This document shows positions 1 to 8,705 of a stretch of 64,000 nt of DNA, in pieces (the first letter of the stretch is position 1; the number at the start of each line of letters is the position of its first letter). The notes under the pieces were generated by a model, which did not search any database, was not told where the DNA came from, and worked only from the letters and a program-made list of their open reading frames with translations. The translations under genes were made by a program, and so were the position numbers. The stretch comes from Burkholderia latens (GTDB lineage: Bacteria; Pseudomonadota; Gammaproteobacteria; Burkholderiales; Burkholderiaceae). Location: NCBI RefSeq assembly GCF_001718795.1, contig NZ_CP013435.1, positions 992,001 through 1,056,000 on the forward strand. The letters are read 5' to 3'.

Positions 1-9
1 AGGCCGTCC

Positions 10-264
10 ATGTCCATCCTTTCGTTTCTCCTCGGCGAGAAGAAGAAGTCCGCATCGGTCGCGAAGGAGCGCCTGCAGCTCATCATCGCGCACGAGCGGG
101 TCGGCGGCCGTCCGCCGGCCGATTACCTGCCGGCGCTGCAGAAAGAACTCGTCGCGGTCATCTCGAAGTACGTCCATATTTCGAACGACGACATCCGCGT
201 GAGCCTCGAGCGGCAGGACGATCTCGAAGTCCTCGAAGTGAAGATCGAGATCCCGCAAGCCTGA
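10..264 (+). CDS. minE: Cell division topological specificity factor MinE
   Basis: The 84-residue product matches the family in length and layout. An N-terminal segment (about residues 1-30, with [20 protein letters not shown]) forms the membrane- and MinD-binding region, and the rest is the C-terminal topological-specificity domain. MinE stimulates the MinD ATPase at the inner membrane and drives the pole-to-pole oscillation that keeps the MinC inhibitor away from midcell. The start lies nine bases into the window. minD and minC would be expected just upstream, outside the window. Identification is confident from the sequence itself. Confidence 0.96.
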   Translation: MSILSFLLGEKKKSASVAKERLQLIIAHERVGGRPPADYLPALQKELVAVISKYVHISNDDIRVSLERQDDLEVLEVKIEIPQA

Positions 265-423
265 ACGTTGCCGCTTTCCCCCGCACGGCGGTGTACGCCG
301 CCGTGCGCGTCTTACGCCCTGTTGCACTTTCGGGCTCGCCGTAACACGGCGTCTGTCTGCCGTTCGCCGTCCTCCCGCATTGAAGTGAATACGTTCGCGT
401 CATTCGTCAATCAGGAGGTTGTG

Positions 424-825
424 ATGGCTGTCTCTACCGTTCAACGCCGTATCGTTTCTCTCGCGCTGCTCGCCGCGGGCCTGTCCGCCATCGTCGCGCC
501 GCTCGCCGCCCGCGCGGACGAAATTCTCGTCGGCGCGCCGGTGCTCGTGCAGTCCGGCCGCATGATCGTCGCCGAGCCCGTTGCCGCCCCTGCCGAAGAA
601 ATCGTCGTCGTTGCGCCGAACGCGCCGCCGCCCGTGCGCTACGAGGTCGTGCCTGACGCCCGCGTCGGCTATGTGTGGGAGCGCGGCCACTGGCATTGGG
701 ATCATGGGCGCTACGTCTGGATTGGCGGCCATTGGGAAGCCGAACGGATCGGCATGCACTGGGTGCCGGGCCATTGGGACCAGCGTGGTCCGAACTGGTT
801 CTGGACGCGCGGCCACTGGGCGTAA
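424..825 (+). CDS. YXWGXW-repeat secreted protein
   Basis: This 133-residue protein has an N-terminal signal peptide (about residues 1-30, ending in an ARA|DE-like cleavage site). The C-terminal half is packed with Trp, His and Gly in repeated units such as GHWHWDHGRYVW, GGHWEAE and PGHWDQRG, which is the pattern of the YXWGXW repeat family. These proteins are exported and their function is unknown. The start at 424 is preceded by a near-perfect AGGAGG at 412-417. It is followed 12 bases later by a tiny lipoprotein gene, so the two are probably co-transcribed envelope genes. Confidence 0.85.
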   Translation: MAVSTVQRRIVSLALLAAGLSAIVAPLAARADEILVGAPVLVQSGRMIVAEPVAAPAEEIVVVAPNAPPPVRYEVVPDARVGYVWERGHWHWDHGRYVWIGGHWEAERIGMHWVPGHWDQRGPNWFWTRGHWA

Positions 826-837
826 CGGGCGCGCACG

Positions 838-948
838 ATGAAGAAAACCGCCATCGCCATCGCGCTCGTCGCGATCACCGTCGCCGGCTGCATCGTCGTG
901 CCGGCGCGTCCCGTCTACTATCGGCCGGCACCTGTCGTCATTTACTGA
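838..948 (+). CDS. Very small predicted lipoprotein (36 aa)
   Basis: This short reading frame starts MKKTAIAIALVAITVAGC, a lysine-rich n-region, a hydrophobic stretch and a VAGC lipobox with Cys18. Only 18 residues follow the lipidation cysteine, rich in Val, Pro and Tyr (VVPARPVYYRPAPVV). It lies 12 bases after the YXWGXW gene in the same direction. Its stop overlaps by a few bases the stop of the convergent chloride-channel gene. Small lipoproteins of this kind often accompany YXWGXW proteins in betaproteobacteria. The function is unknown; the lipobox is the main support. Confidence 0.7.
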   Translation: MKKTAIAIALVAITVAGCIVVPARPVYYRPAPVVIY

Positions 949-2516
949 GGTTCGCGCGGGCCCGTCTGCGCGGCGCCGTTCGCGTCCGAAGCGGGCGGGT
1001 CGTCGCGCTCCTGCGTCGCCGCTGCCGGAGCGGCCCCGTGGGTTGCCGCCGGAACGTCCGATGCGTTCGCGGGTTGTTCGCGCAGCGTGTCGAGCGGATC
1101 GGCGGGCGCCGCCGCCGCATCCTGCGGCTCGGTCACGCTGGTCGCCGTTGCAGTTTCCTCGGCAGCTTGCGCCGAATCGGCCGCGTGCGGCGCGGCGGCC
1201 GGCGGCGGCGCGAGATAGCGCTGCGCGAGCGTTTCGTAAAGCGGCGGCGCGAAGAAGCGCGCGACGCGGCTCGACACCAGCGCGGTGGCCATCAGCGAAA
1301 TCACGAGCGCGTGGCCGTTGATCATTTCCATCACGATCACGAACGATGTGATCGGCGACTGCGTGACCGCCGCGAGATAGCCGACCATCGCGAGCGCGAT
1401 CAGCATCGGCAGGCTCATGTCGTCGAACACGACGTGCAGCACGTTGCCGAAGCCTGCGCCGATCGACAGCGACGGCGCGAAGATGCCGCCAGGGATCCCC
1501 GGCAGATACGACGCCACCATCGACACCATCTTCAGGACCGGATAGAACAGCGACAGCTGTTCGTGGCCGTCGAGCAGGCCGCGCGCCTCCGCATAGCCGC
1601 TGCCGAACGTCGTCCCGCCCGATACGATGCCAACGACGGCGATCACGAAGCCGCACAGCGCCGCAAACGCGATCGGGCGCTCGCGATAGAGGCCGAGCAC
1701 GCGCGCGGGCAGCCAGCGCCCGGTATTGAGCAGAAGCCAGCTGAAGAGGCCGCCGGCGATCCCGGTAACGATCGCCGTGACGAGCACGGCGACGGCGAGC
1801 ATCTTCGGGAAATGCTGGCCCGCATCGATCGTGCCGAAGTACGTGTAGTTGCCGTTCAGACCGAGCGCGACCACGCCCGCCAGGATGATCGCGGTAATCA
1901 GCACGCCGCTTGCACGCGCGGAGAAGCTGCGGGTCAGTTCCTCGATCGCGAACACGATCCCGGCAAGCGGCGTATTGAACGCCGCCGACAGGCCCGCGGC
2001 CGCGCCCGCGAGCACGAGCTGCCGTTCGATCAGCGCATTCGAGCGCGGATAGAAACGCCGCAGATTGAACATCAGTGCCGCGCCGACCTGCACGGTGGGG
2101 CCTTCGCGGCCGATCGTGAACCCGCCGAGGATCCCCATCAGCGAAATCAGCACCTTGCCGAACAGGATGCGCAGCGTCAGAAGCCGCGCGCCGAATGAAC
2201 TCGGGCTGGCATGCAGCGTTGCGATGACCTGCGGGATCCCGCTGCCCTCGGCGCCGCGGAAGAAGCGGCGCGTGAGCCACGCCGACGCCGCGGCGATCGC
2301 CGGCGTCAGCAGCAACGGCAGCCACGCGGCATGCGCGCGCATCGTGCGGAAGGCGTCGTAGCCCCAGTCGATCAGTCGCGCATACAATACGGCTGCGAGG
2401 CCAACCGCGATCGCACCCAGCCAGAACACGCCGTACTGGCGCCAGATCCGCAGCGAGCGGCGCGTGAGGGCGGGAAACAATCCGGGAAGCAGGGCGGCGA
2501 GAGAGGGGCGTTGCAT
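942..2516 (-). CDS. ClC-family chloride channel/transporter
   Basis: The 524-residue membrane protein carries the three signature anion-binding loops of the ClC family: GSGIP at residues 91-95, GREGP near residue 135 (with the gating glutamate), and a GGIFAPSLSIGAGFG loop in the C-terminal half. About residues 30-420 are hydrophobic membrane segments. The last 100 residues are an Ala/Pro/Thr-rich, probably disordered cytoplasmic tail without a recognisable CBS domain. ClC proteins move chloride, or exchange chloride for protons, across the inner membrane. It is divergent from waaC. Confidence 0.92.
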   Translation of the reverse strand: MQRPSLAALLPGLFPALTRRSLRIWRQYGVFWLGAIAVGLAAVLYARLIDWGYDAFRTMRAHAAWLPLLLTPAIAAASAWLTRRFFRGAEGSGIPQVIATLHASPSSFGARLLTLRILFGKVLISLMGILGGFTIGREGPTVQVGAALMFNLRRFYPRSNALIERQLVLAGAAAGLSAAFNTPLAGIVFAIEELTRSFSARASGVLITAIILAGVVALGLNGNYTYFGTIDAGQHFPKMLAVAVLVTAIVTGIAGGLFSWLLLNTGRWLPARVLGLYRERPIAFAALCGFVIAVVGIVSGGTTFGSGYAEARGLLDGHEQLSLFYPVLKMVSMVASYLPGIPGGIFAPSLSIGAGFGNVLHVVFDDMSLPMLIALAMVGYLAAVTQSPITSFVIVMEMINGHALVISLMATALVSSRVARFFAPPLYETLAQRYLAPPPAAAPHAADSAQAAEETATATSVTEPQDAAAAPADPLDTLREQPANASDVPAATHGAAPAAATQERDDPPASDANGAAQTGPREPQ

Positions 2517-2597
2517 CGGGGAACCGGGCCGGCAGGCAAAGACGCATTATAAAAAGAATGGGATCCGTCCGGGCTCGACAATTATTCACAAACGAGA

Positions 2598-2632
2598 TGC
2601 AATTTGTTGCAAATGTAATGTCGATGTAATGT
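2598..2632. promoter_or_regulatory. Inverted repeat plus 11-bp-phased direct repeats in the ClC/waaC divergent region
   Basis: An inverted repeat TGCAA-TTTG-TTGCA (2598-2611) is followed by two exact copies of ATGTAATGT at 2613-2621 and 2624-2632, offset by 11 bases, about one helical turn. The stretch is AT-rich against a very GC-rich background and lies between the divergent starts of the ClC gene and waaC. It could be an operator or part of the promoters; no protein can be named. Confidence 0.4.
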
Positions 2633-2696
2633 ATCGGCGCGGCAAGCATCGTTAGCATCACCAAATGGCCGTCCACCCCCCATTCCCACAAGAAAC

Positions 2697-3695
2697 GTGA
2701 AACGTATCCTCATCGTGAAAGTGACGTCGCTCGGCGATGTCGTCCAGACGCTGCCCGTCGTCGCGGACCTCCATCGCGCTTTTGCCGGCGTTCAGGTCGA
2801 CTGGGCCGTCGACGAGTCGTGCGCCGAAGTCGTGCGCTGGCACCCGGGCGTGACCAACGTGCTTTGCGCGCCGCTGCGGCGGTTCAAGAAGCTGCGCAAC
2901 GGCGGCGACCTGAAGGCGATTTCGGCGTCGATCGGCGCGCTGCGCGCGCACCGTTACGATGCGGTCATCGACCTGCACGGGGTCTACAAGAGTGCGATCA
3001 TCTCCGCGCTCGCGCGCGCCGTGCGCCGGTTCGGCTATCAAACGCAGGATCTCGGCGAGACGGGCGCGCGTTTCGCGTATTCACATCGGTTCGGCCCGCG
3101 GCCCGACTGCGACGCTTGGCACGGGATGCGCGTGAGCGCGGGCGAGGCGCTGGGCTATGTCCCGCAAGGCATTGCCGACTATGGTGTGGTCGCGCCGCAG
3201 GTTGCGAGCCTGCCGGCTGCGGTGACCGACGGCGCGCCGTTCATGCTGCTGTTTCACGCGACGTCGAACCCTGACAAGCAATGGCCGGCCGATCACTGGG
3301 CGGCGCTCGCGACGCAGATGATGGCGCGTGGCTTGCGCGTGCTGCTGCCGTGGGGATCGGCGGCCGAGCATGACGATGCGCGCGACATTGCCGCGCGCGC
3401 GCCCGGCGCGGTTGTGCTGTCGGCAATGTCGGTGCGCGAATTGGGCGCTGCGATCGGCCGGGCCGCGCTGGTGGTGGGGGTCGACACGGGGTTCGTGCAC
3501 ATGGCCCACGCACTGAAGCGCCCGACCGTGATGATTTTCGTTGCGACGTCGCGCCACCATTGCGGGATCGGCGGCGCGCCGAACGCGCTGTCGATCGGAG
3601 AGCCTGGTGCACCGCCGTCGGTTGCGCAGGCGCTTGATGCCATCGATGCGGTCTGCCCGGCGTATGGCGCGTTGCGCGCTCGATTGACGGCGTAG
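2697..3695 (+). CDS. waaC: Lipopolysaccharide heptosyltransferase I
   Basis: This 332-residue GT9-family glycosyltransferase starts MKRILIVKVTSLGDVVQTLP, the typical heptosyltransferase start with the SLGDVVQTLP loop. It continues with an AVIDLHGVYKSA segment and a C-terminal nucleotide-sugar domain with GVDTGFVHMAHAL near residues 263-275. WaaC adds the first L-glycero-D-manno-heptose to Kdo2-lipid A on the cytoplasmic side of the inner membrane. Segment layout and length fit WaaC better than WaaF. It stands alone here, without other LPS core genes. Confidence 0.85.
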   Translation: MKRILIVKVTSLGDVVQTLPVVADLHRAFAGVQVDWAVDESCAEVVRWHPGVTNVLCAPLRRFKKLRNGGDLKAISASIGALRAHRYDAVIDLHGVYKSAIISALARAVRRFGYQTQDLGETGARFAYSHRFGPRPDCDAWHGMRVSAGEALGYVPQGIADYGVVAPQVASLPAAVTDGAPFMLLFHATSNPDKQWPADHWAALATQMMARGLRVLLPWGSAAEHDDARDIAARAPGAVVLSAMSVRELGAAIGRAALVVGVDTGFVHMAHALKRPTVMIFVATSRHHCGIGGAPNALSIGEPGAPPSVAQALDAIDAVCPAYGALRARLTA

Positions 3696-3741
3696 CGCCG
3701 ATTGGCGGCGCGAACCGGCGCGCGTGGTAACGCTGGCCGGT

Positions 3742-3921
3742 TCAGGCGAGCAGCGCCTCGACGGCGACCACGGCGGCGATGGCCGCCAGATTCGCCAGCA
3801 ATGCGTCGAACAGCAAACCCCGCCAGGTTTTCGGTCGCAAGCGCGCCGCGAGCAGCAGCGCGCCGCCCAGCGCGAGCACGAGGATCATGACGAGGTCGGC
3901 ATTGTTGAGATGAACGTTCAT
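3742..3921 (-). CDS. Small two-helix membrane protein (59 aa)
   Basis: This short protein has two hydrophobic segments (about residues 10-27 and 37-58) separated by a basic loop (RLRPKTWRG). The start at 3921 is chosen because GAAGGAG lies eight bases upstream on the coding strand; a longer in-frame start at 4005 has no such site. It lies convergent to waaC and downstream of the MFS transporter gene on the same strand. I do not recognise a family and propose no function. Confidence 0.6.
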   Translation of the reverse strand: MNVHLNNADLVMILVLALGGALLLAARLRPKTWRGLLFDALLANLAAIAAVVAVEALLA

Positions 3922-4023
3922 CGCGGCGGCTCCTTCGGGAAGCGAACCCGTGTGCGCACGGCGGCGCCCCGGAATCGAGTATAGGCAGCGCCGCCCGCTG
4001 CACAACCCGGGGCGCCCCGAAGG

Positions 4024-5334
4024 TCAGAGCAGCGACGTGTCGCGGGTCTCGCGCATCAACAGCACACCGATTACGCTGATCGCCGCCGCGACCGACACGT
4101 AGCCGCCGACCCACGACAGCCCACCTCGCGCGGCAAGCAGTTGCGCGATGTACGGTGCAATCGACGCGCCGAGAATCCCGCCAAGGTTGTACGCGACGCC
4201 CGCGCCCGTGTAGCGGACGTTGGTCGGGAACAGTTCGGGCAGCAGCGCACCCATCGGCGCGAACGTCACGCCCATCAGGAACAGCTCTATCGTGAGGAAC
4301 AGCGCGACAAGCGGCATCGAGCCGCTGCCGAGCAGCGGTTCCATCGCGAAGCCGGACAGCAGCGCGGCAATTGCACCGGCGATGAGCACCGGCTTGCGGC
4401 CGAAGCGGTCCGACGCCCACGCCGACAGCGGTGTCGCAAGCCCCATGAACACGACGGCGAAGCACAGCAGCCCGAGGAAGCTTTGGCGCGGAATATGCAG
4501 CGCCGACACGCCGTACGACAGCGAAAACACGGTCGAGATATAGAACAGCGTGTAGCAGACCACCATCGCGAGCGCGCCGAGCAACGTCGGCTGCCAGTGC
4601 TGCGACACGAGCGTCGCGACCGGCACGCGCACGCGCTCGTTGCGGTCGAGCGCGGCCTGGAACGCCGGCGTTTCGCTGATCTTCAGTCGCACATACAGGC
4701 CGAGCGCGACGAGCACCGCGCTGACGAGGAACGGGATACGCCAGCCCCAGCTGCGGAACTGTTCGTCGGACAGCGACAGCGCGAGCGCGAAGAACAGACC
4801 GTTCGACATCAGGAAGCCGACCGACGGCCCGAGCTGCGGAAACATCCCGAACCAGCCGCGTTTGCGTTGCGGCGCATGCTCGGTCGCCAGCAGCGCCGCG
4901 CCGCCCCATTCGCCGCCGAGGCCGATCCCCTGGCCGAAGCGCAGCACGCACAGCAGTACCGGCGCGAGCGTGCCGATCGCGTCGTAGCCGGGCACGAAAC
5001 CGATTGCGGTAGTCGATACGCCCATTACGAGCAGCGACGCGACAAGCGTCGATTTGCGGCCGATCCGGTCGCCGAAGTGGCCGAACAGGAACGAACCGAT
5101 CGGTCGTGCGATGAAGGCGATGCCGAACGTGACGAATGCGGACAGCGCCTGCGCGGTCGCCGAGCCGTGCGGAAAGAACACGGGGCCGATGACGAGTGCC
5201 GCGGCGGTTGCGTACACATAGAAATCGTAGAACTCGATCGCGGTGCCGATGAAGCTGGCGAACACGATGCGCCGGTGGCTGACGGCGGCGGCCGAACCGG
5301 TTGCATGTGCAACGGCCGGGGGAGATGCGGACAT
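4024..5334 (-). CDS. MFS transporter, metabolite:H+ symporter (MHS) type
   Basis: The 436-residue protein has about twelve membrane helices. It carries MHS-family hallmarks: TAIEFYDFYVY in helix 1, GHFGDRIGRKSTL in the loop after helix 2, RFGQGIGLGGEWGGA in helix 4, and SDRFGRKPVLI as the second-half copy of the loop 2-3 motif. Relatives carry organic acids such as shikimate, ketoglutarate or proline/betaine with protons; the substrate here cannot be read from the sequence. Start at 5334 has GGAG seven bases upstream. An upstream in-frame extension looks non-coding. Confidence 0.88.
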   Translation of the reverse strand: MSASPPAVAHATGSAAAVSHRRIVFASFIGTAIEFYDFYVYATAAALVIGPVFFPHGSATAQALSAFVTFGIAFIARPIGSFLFGHFGDRIGRKSTLVASLLVMGVSTTAIGFVPGYDAIGTLAPVLLCVLRFGQGIGLGGEWGGAALLATEHAPQRKRGWFGMFPQLGPSVGFLMSNGLFFALALSLSDEQFRSWGWRIPFLVSAVLVALGLYVRLKISETPAFQAALDRNERVRVPVATLVSQHWQPTLLGALAMVVCYTLFYISTVFSLSYGVSALHIPRQSFLGLLCFAVVFMGLATPLSAWASDRFGRKPVLIAGAIAALLSGFAMEPLLGSGSMPLVALFLTIELFLMGVTFAPMGALLPELFPTNVRYTGAGVAYNLGGILGASIAPYIAQLLAARGGLSWVGGYVSVAAAISVIGVLLMRETRDTSLL

Positions 5335-5616
5335 GGATGTCTCCGTTTTGTCGTTGGGGCGTGCGGTCGGGCAGGCGCGGATGCTTGCCGGATGCAGCCG
5401 GGCGGATGATGCGGTGGCGGCGTGAGCGCGCGCCGCGGCGCGGACGTCACCCGCCGGTCGACGATGGAGACGGATAGGTCGCCGCCGCCCGGTGCCGGCG
5501 TGGTCGGCTCGCATGCCGGGTGCGGCGCGCGAACGCGCGCGCGGAAGGTGGCCGCGCGATTGCGGAAAATTATAGCCAGCGCCGCGACATGGCGGCAATC
5601 GCGGGCGGCGTGCGGC

Positions 5617-6108
5617 TCAGTCGATCGACTGGGCTTGCGCGGACGCGGTGCTCTGCAACTGGAAGCGGCCGTCGTCGTTGAACAGCCAGCCTTCCATCAG
5701 CTCGATCCGTCCGTCGCCGTCCAGCAGTCTCGACGGCGGCGCCGGCAACGGCGCCGAGCGGCGCAGCGATGCGAGCGCGAGCGCTTCCGCTTCGCTGTCG
5801 CCGTTGCTCCGATAGACGGACGCATTGAGGAGGCGGCCGCCGCGATCGACGGTGAACGCGACGACGACGAGCGAACGCAGCATCGCCTGCGGTGTGCCGC
5901 GCGATACGGCGGACGGATTGTGCTCGGCAACGCACCGCGCGACTTCCACGCGGTACTGGTCGAGATTCGCGCCGCGCGTGATCGACGGGATCGTCACCAC
6001 CGAGTGCAGCGAAGGCGGCGGCGTGATCGTGCAGGCAGCAAGCAACAGCGCGGCGACCAGCGCGGCAATGCGCGGCCGGTCGGCGCCCGGGCGGGATAGA
6101 GGCAGCAT
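5617..6108 (-). CDS. Lipoprotein with TonB C-terminal-like domain
   Basis: The 163-residue product has a signal sequence ending in the lipobox LAAC (Cys26). The rest (about residues 60-160: VVVAFTVDRGGRLLNASVYRSNGDSEAEALALASLRRSAPLPAPP) resembles the C-terminal domain of TonB/TolA-type proteins. It lacks the N-terminal membrane anchor and Pro-rich linker of true TonB, so it is probably a periplasmic lipoprotein and not the energy transducer. No ribosome-binding site is evident, but a -10-like TATAGT at 6129-6134 (minus strand) would give a very short leader. Confidence 0.75.
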   Translation of the reverse strand: MLPLSRPGADRPRIAALVAALLLAACTITPPPSLHSVVTIPSITRGANLDQYRVEVARCVAEHNPSAVSRGTPQAMLRSLVVVAFTVDRGGRLLNASVYRSNGDSEAEALALASLRRSAPLPAPPSRLLDGDGRIELMEGWLFNDDGRFQLQSTASAQAQSID

Positions 6109-6336
6109 GGGAGGTGAACCGGAGGGTGACTATAAAAAAATGATAGTCGCCCCGGCGCGGCGCGTTATCGGGAGAAACGCATAACGCGCGACGCGTGACG
6201 GCATGCGCGCGAACGATCGCCCGGCTCCGCGGCGGCCGGCGTTCTGAAGTGATGTGATGTTTGACGGCACGCGACGCGTGCGCAACGCGCGTGCCCGCTC
6301 GCCGCGAAGCGGCGATGGCGGCTCAGTCGAATGCGC

Positions 6337-6630
6337 TCAGTAGCCGTGCGTCACGAGCGACAGGACGGATAGGTCCGGATGCGTGCCGTCGATGATGCTT
6401 TTGCCGACGTGCACGGCCTCGCGAATCGCGTCGTCGGCGTTCGCGAAGCTTTCCTCGCCGTCCGCGTGAAACGGCACCGCATGATCGGGGAGGGCCGGAT
6501 TCACGCCCGGGTGGCATACGTAGCCGGTGTACGTATAGCGCGCGTCGCTGCCCGGAACGAGGCCCGGTACGACGTGGATCTCGAAGCCTTCGTAATCGAC
6601 GTGATCGGTCGCGGTCGACAGTTCGGTCAT
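6337..6630 (-). CDS. Conserved hypothetical protein (97 aa)
   Basis: A small soluble acidic protein with no signal peptide or membrane segment. It includes EGFEIHVVPGLVPGSDARYTY and a C-terminal helix-like ADDAIREAVHVGKSIIDG. Residue composition and the strongly G/C-biased third codon positions support coding. The start at 6630 is chosen over an upstream Arg-rich extension that looks like frame read-through. I do not recognise the family. It is monocistronic as far as can be seen. Confidence 0.7.
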   Translation of the reverse strand: MTELSTATDHVDYEGFEIHVVPGLVPGSDARYTYTGYVCHPGVNPALPDHAVPFHADGEESFANADDAIREAVHVGKSIIDGTHPDLSVLSLVTHGY

Positions 6631-6770
6631 GGCGGTCTCCGTGCGCCGCACGCGCGGATGGCGCGAACGGCATCGAGTCGCGGCGGCGGTCGTGTCGCCG
6701 TGCTGATCGAATTCTAGGCGATGACGCGCCGTCCGGCGAGGCCATGGCGCGATGCGGGCCGCGCCCCGCA

Positions 6771-7172
6771 TTACCGCGTGCAGCGTGCGTCCTTGCGCTG
6801 CACGACGAGGATCACCGGATACTTCTCGCCGTGCTCGAGTTCGACCGGCGCGACGACCGTCAGCGTGGCCGGGTCGGAATCGTCGTACACGCTGACCTGC
6901 TCGTTGCGGATATAGGTCACGCCGGTGCAGTTAGACGCGCGGCCGTCGTCCGACACCTTGCACTGGAGTTCGTTTTCCTTCAGGTAGTTGTACGGCGTCG
7001 GGCTCGCGAGATATTCGCGCAGGCTGCGCGGCGAGCCGCCGACGCCCTTCACGTACGCGATCGCGCACGACGGCGTCGGCGCGTCGGCGCCGGAGGCGGA
7101 GTCGGCGGCCGCTGCGTGCGTGCCGGCAGCGGCGAGCAGGGCGGCGAGCGCCGATGCGATGAAGGGCTTCAT
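6771..7172 (-). CDS. Secreted hypothetical protein (133 aa)
   Basis: MKPFIASALAALLAAAGTHA followed by AAADS gives a clear signal peptide, so the mature protein (about 110 residues) is periplasmic or secreted. It has four cysteines (SCAIAY, LQCKV, NCTGV, DARCTR) that could form two disulfides. No catalytic motif is visible and I do not recognise the family. The longer frame starting at 7295 is rejected because its extra 41 residues have no signal-peptide character. Confidence 0.75.
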   Translation of the reverse strand: MKPFIASALAALLAAAGTHAAAADSASGADAPTPSCAIAYVKGVGGSPRSLREYLASPTPYNYLKENELQCKVSDDGRASNCTGVTYIRNEQVSVYDDSDPATLTVVAPVELEHGEKYPVILVVQRKDARCTR

Positions 7173-7280
7173 GACGTGGTTTCCCGTTTCGCGGTTCGGA
7201 GCGCCGGATTGTAACGGCATCGGCGGCGATGCGTCGGGCCGTTGGGCGCGCGACGCGGCAGAAAAAATGCAGCGGGCAAA

Positions 7281-7315
7281 CAAAAACCCCGTCATTCGAT
7301 GAATGGACGGGGTTT
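7281..7315 (-). terminator. Rho-independent terminator of tRNA-Ser
   Basis: On the minus strand, AACCCCGTC is matched by GACGGGGTT with a run of T after it. It lies directly after the 3' end of the tRNA-Ser gene. Confidence 0.8.
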
Positions 7316-7326
7316 GGCGAATTGCG

Positions 7327-7414
7327 TGGCGGAAGCGGTGAGATTCGAACTCACGGACAGTTTCCCGTCGCTGGTTTTCAAGACCAGTGCCTTAAACCGC
7401 TCGGCCACGCTTCC
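7327..7414 (-). tRNA. tRNA-Ser (anticodon TGA)
   Basis: The minus strand folds as an 88-base class II tRNA including the encoded CCA. The acceptor arms are GGAAGCG and CGCTTCC, the anticodon arm is CTGGT-CTTGAAA-ACCAG with anticodon TGA, there is a long variable arm, and the T-loop is TTCGAAT. It reads serine UCN codons. Confidence 0.97.
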
Positions 7415-7456
7415 ACACGAGGCGGCATTGTAACCGAAATGTCGCGTCGTTCCGCG

Positions 7457-8671
7457 TCAATCGTCGCGCAGGAACAATTCCTGCAGATCGTTGAGGAAAC
7501 GCTGGCCAAGCTGGGTCGGCGCGATTTGCGCGAAATCGCGCGTGATCAGCCCGCGCCGCTCCGCTTCCTGCAGCGCCGGCTCGATCGTGCCGATCGGCAA
7601 ACCGGTACGCTCGACGAAGCTGTGCACTGGGAAGCCCTCGACGAGCCGCAGCGTGTTCAGCATGAACTCGAACGGCAGGTCGCGCGCGCCCACTTCTCGC
7701 TCTTCCTGCACCGGCGTGCCGGCCATCGCCTGCTCGATGAAGGTCGCCGGATGCTTGTAGCGCGCCTGCCGCAGGATCCGGTTCGGGAACGACAGCTTCG
7801 TGTGCGCGCCCGCGCCGATCCCGAGATAGTCGCCGAAACGCCAGTAATTCAGGTTGTGCTTGCACTGATGGTTCGGCTTCGCATACGCGGACACCTCGTA
7901 GCGCTCGTACCCGGCCTCGGCCGTGCGTGCGTGAATCCACTCCTGCATGTCGGCCGACGCGTCGTCGTCGGGCACCGCCGGCGGGAACTTCGCGAACAGC
8001 GTGTTCGGCTCGAGCGTCAGGTGATACAGCGACAGATGCGGCGGCGCGTAAGACAGCGCGGTTTCGATGTCGGCCCGGCATTCGTCGAGCGTCTGGTTCG
8101 GCAGCGCGAACATCAGGTCCAGGTTGAAGTTGTCGAACGTCTTCGCGGCGATCTCGACGGCCGCGCGCGCCTGCGCGGTGTCGTGAATGCGGCCGAGCGC
8201 CTTCAGATGCCCTTCGTTGAAGCTCTGGATGCCGACTGACAGGCGGTTCACGCCGCTCGCACGAAACTGCGCGAACTTCGCGGCCTCGAATGTGCCGGGA
8301 TTCGCTTCGAGCGTGATCTCCGCATCGGCGTCGAGCGGCAGCAATGCACGCACGTCGGACAGCAAACGATCGAGGCCGGCTGCCGTCAGCAGGCTCGGCG
8401 TGCCGCCGCCGATGAACACCGTATGCACCTGGCGCCCCCATACGAGCGGCAGCGCCTGCTCGAGATCGGCGCGCAGCGCATCGAGATACTCGGTTTCGGG
8501 AAATCGCTCGCCTTTCCATTCGTGCGAGTTGAAATCGCAGTACGGGCACTTGCGCACGCACCACGGAAAATGCACGTACAGCGCGAGCGGCGGCAGCGAC
8601 GTGAGTCGCACCTGGCCGGGCGACGTGAACGTCGCGACGACGCGCGCGCCGGTTTCCGCGGCCCGGCTCAT
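7457..8671 (-). CDS. hemW: HemW, radical SAM heme chaperone
   Basis: The 404-residue protein has the radical-SAM cluster motif CVRKCPYC (Cys38, Cys42, Cys45) followed by FIGGGTPS and the C-terminal HemN-like domain ending in LQELFLR. The lack of the second cysteine and N-terminal extension seen in true HemN places it with HemW, which binds heme and delivers it to respiratory enzymes. Start at 8671 has GGAGG upstream. It is the third gene of an rph-rdgB-hemW operon, 34 bases after the rdgB stop. Confidence 0.92.
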   Translation of the reverse strand: MSRAAETGARVVATFTSPGQVRLTSLPPLALYVHFPWCVRKCPYCDFNSHEWKGERFPETEYLDALRADLEQALPLVWGRQVHTVFIGGGTPSLLTAAGLDRLLSDVRALLPLDADAEITLEANPGTFEAAKFAQFRASGVNRLSVGIQSFNEGHLKALGRIHDTAQARAAVEIAAKTFDNFNLDLMFALPNQTLDECRADIETALSYAPPHLSLYHLTLEPNTLFAKFPPAVPDDDASADMQEWIHARTAEAGYERYEVSAYAKPNHQCKHNLNYWRFGDYLGIGAGAHTKLSFPNRILRQARYKHPATFIEQAMAGTPVQEEREVGARDLPFEFMLNTLRLVEGFPVHSFVERTGLPIGTIEPALQEAERRGLITRDFAQIAPTQLGQRFLNDLQELFLRDD

Positions 8672-8705
8672 ACGGCCTCCGGCTGCGAATGCGTGACGAA
8701 AACGA

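Noticed and set aside
400..2691. A 763-codon minus-strand open frame overlapping the ClC gene
   Set aside because: Arg/Ala-rich composition with no family motif; it is a shadow of the ClC coding frame in high-GC DNA.
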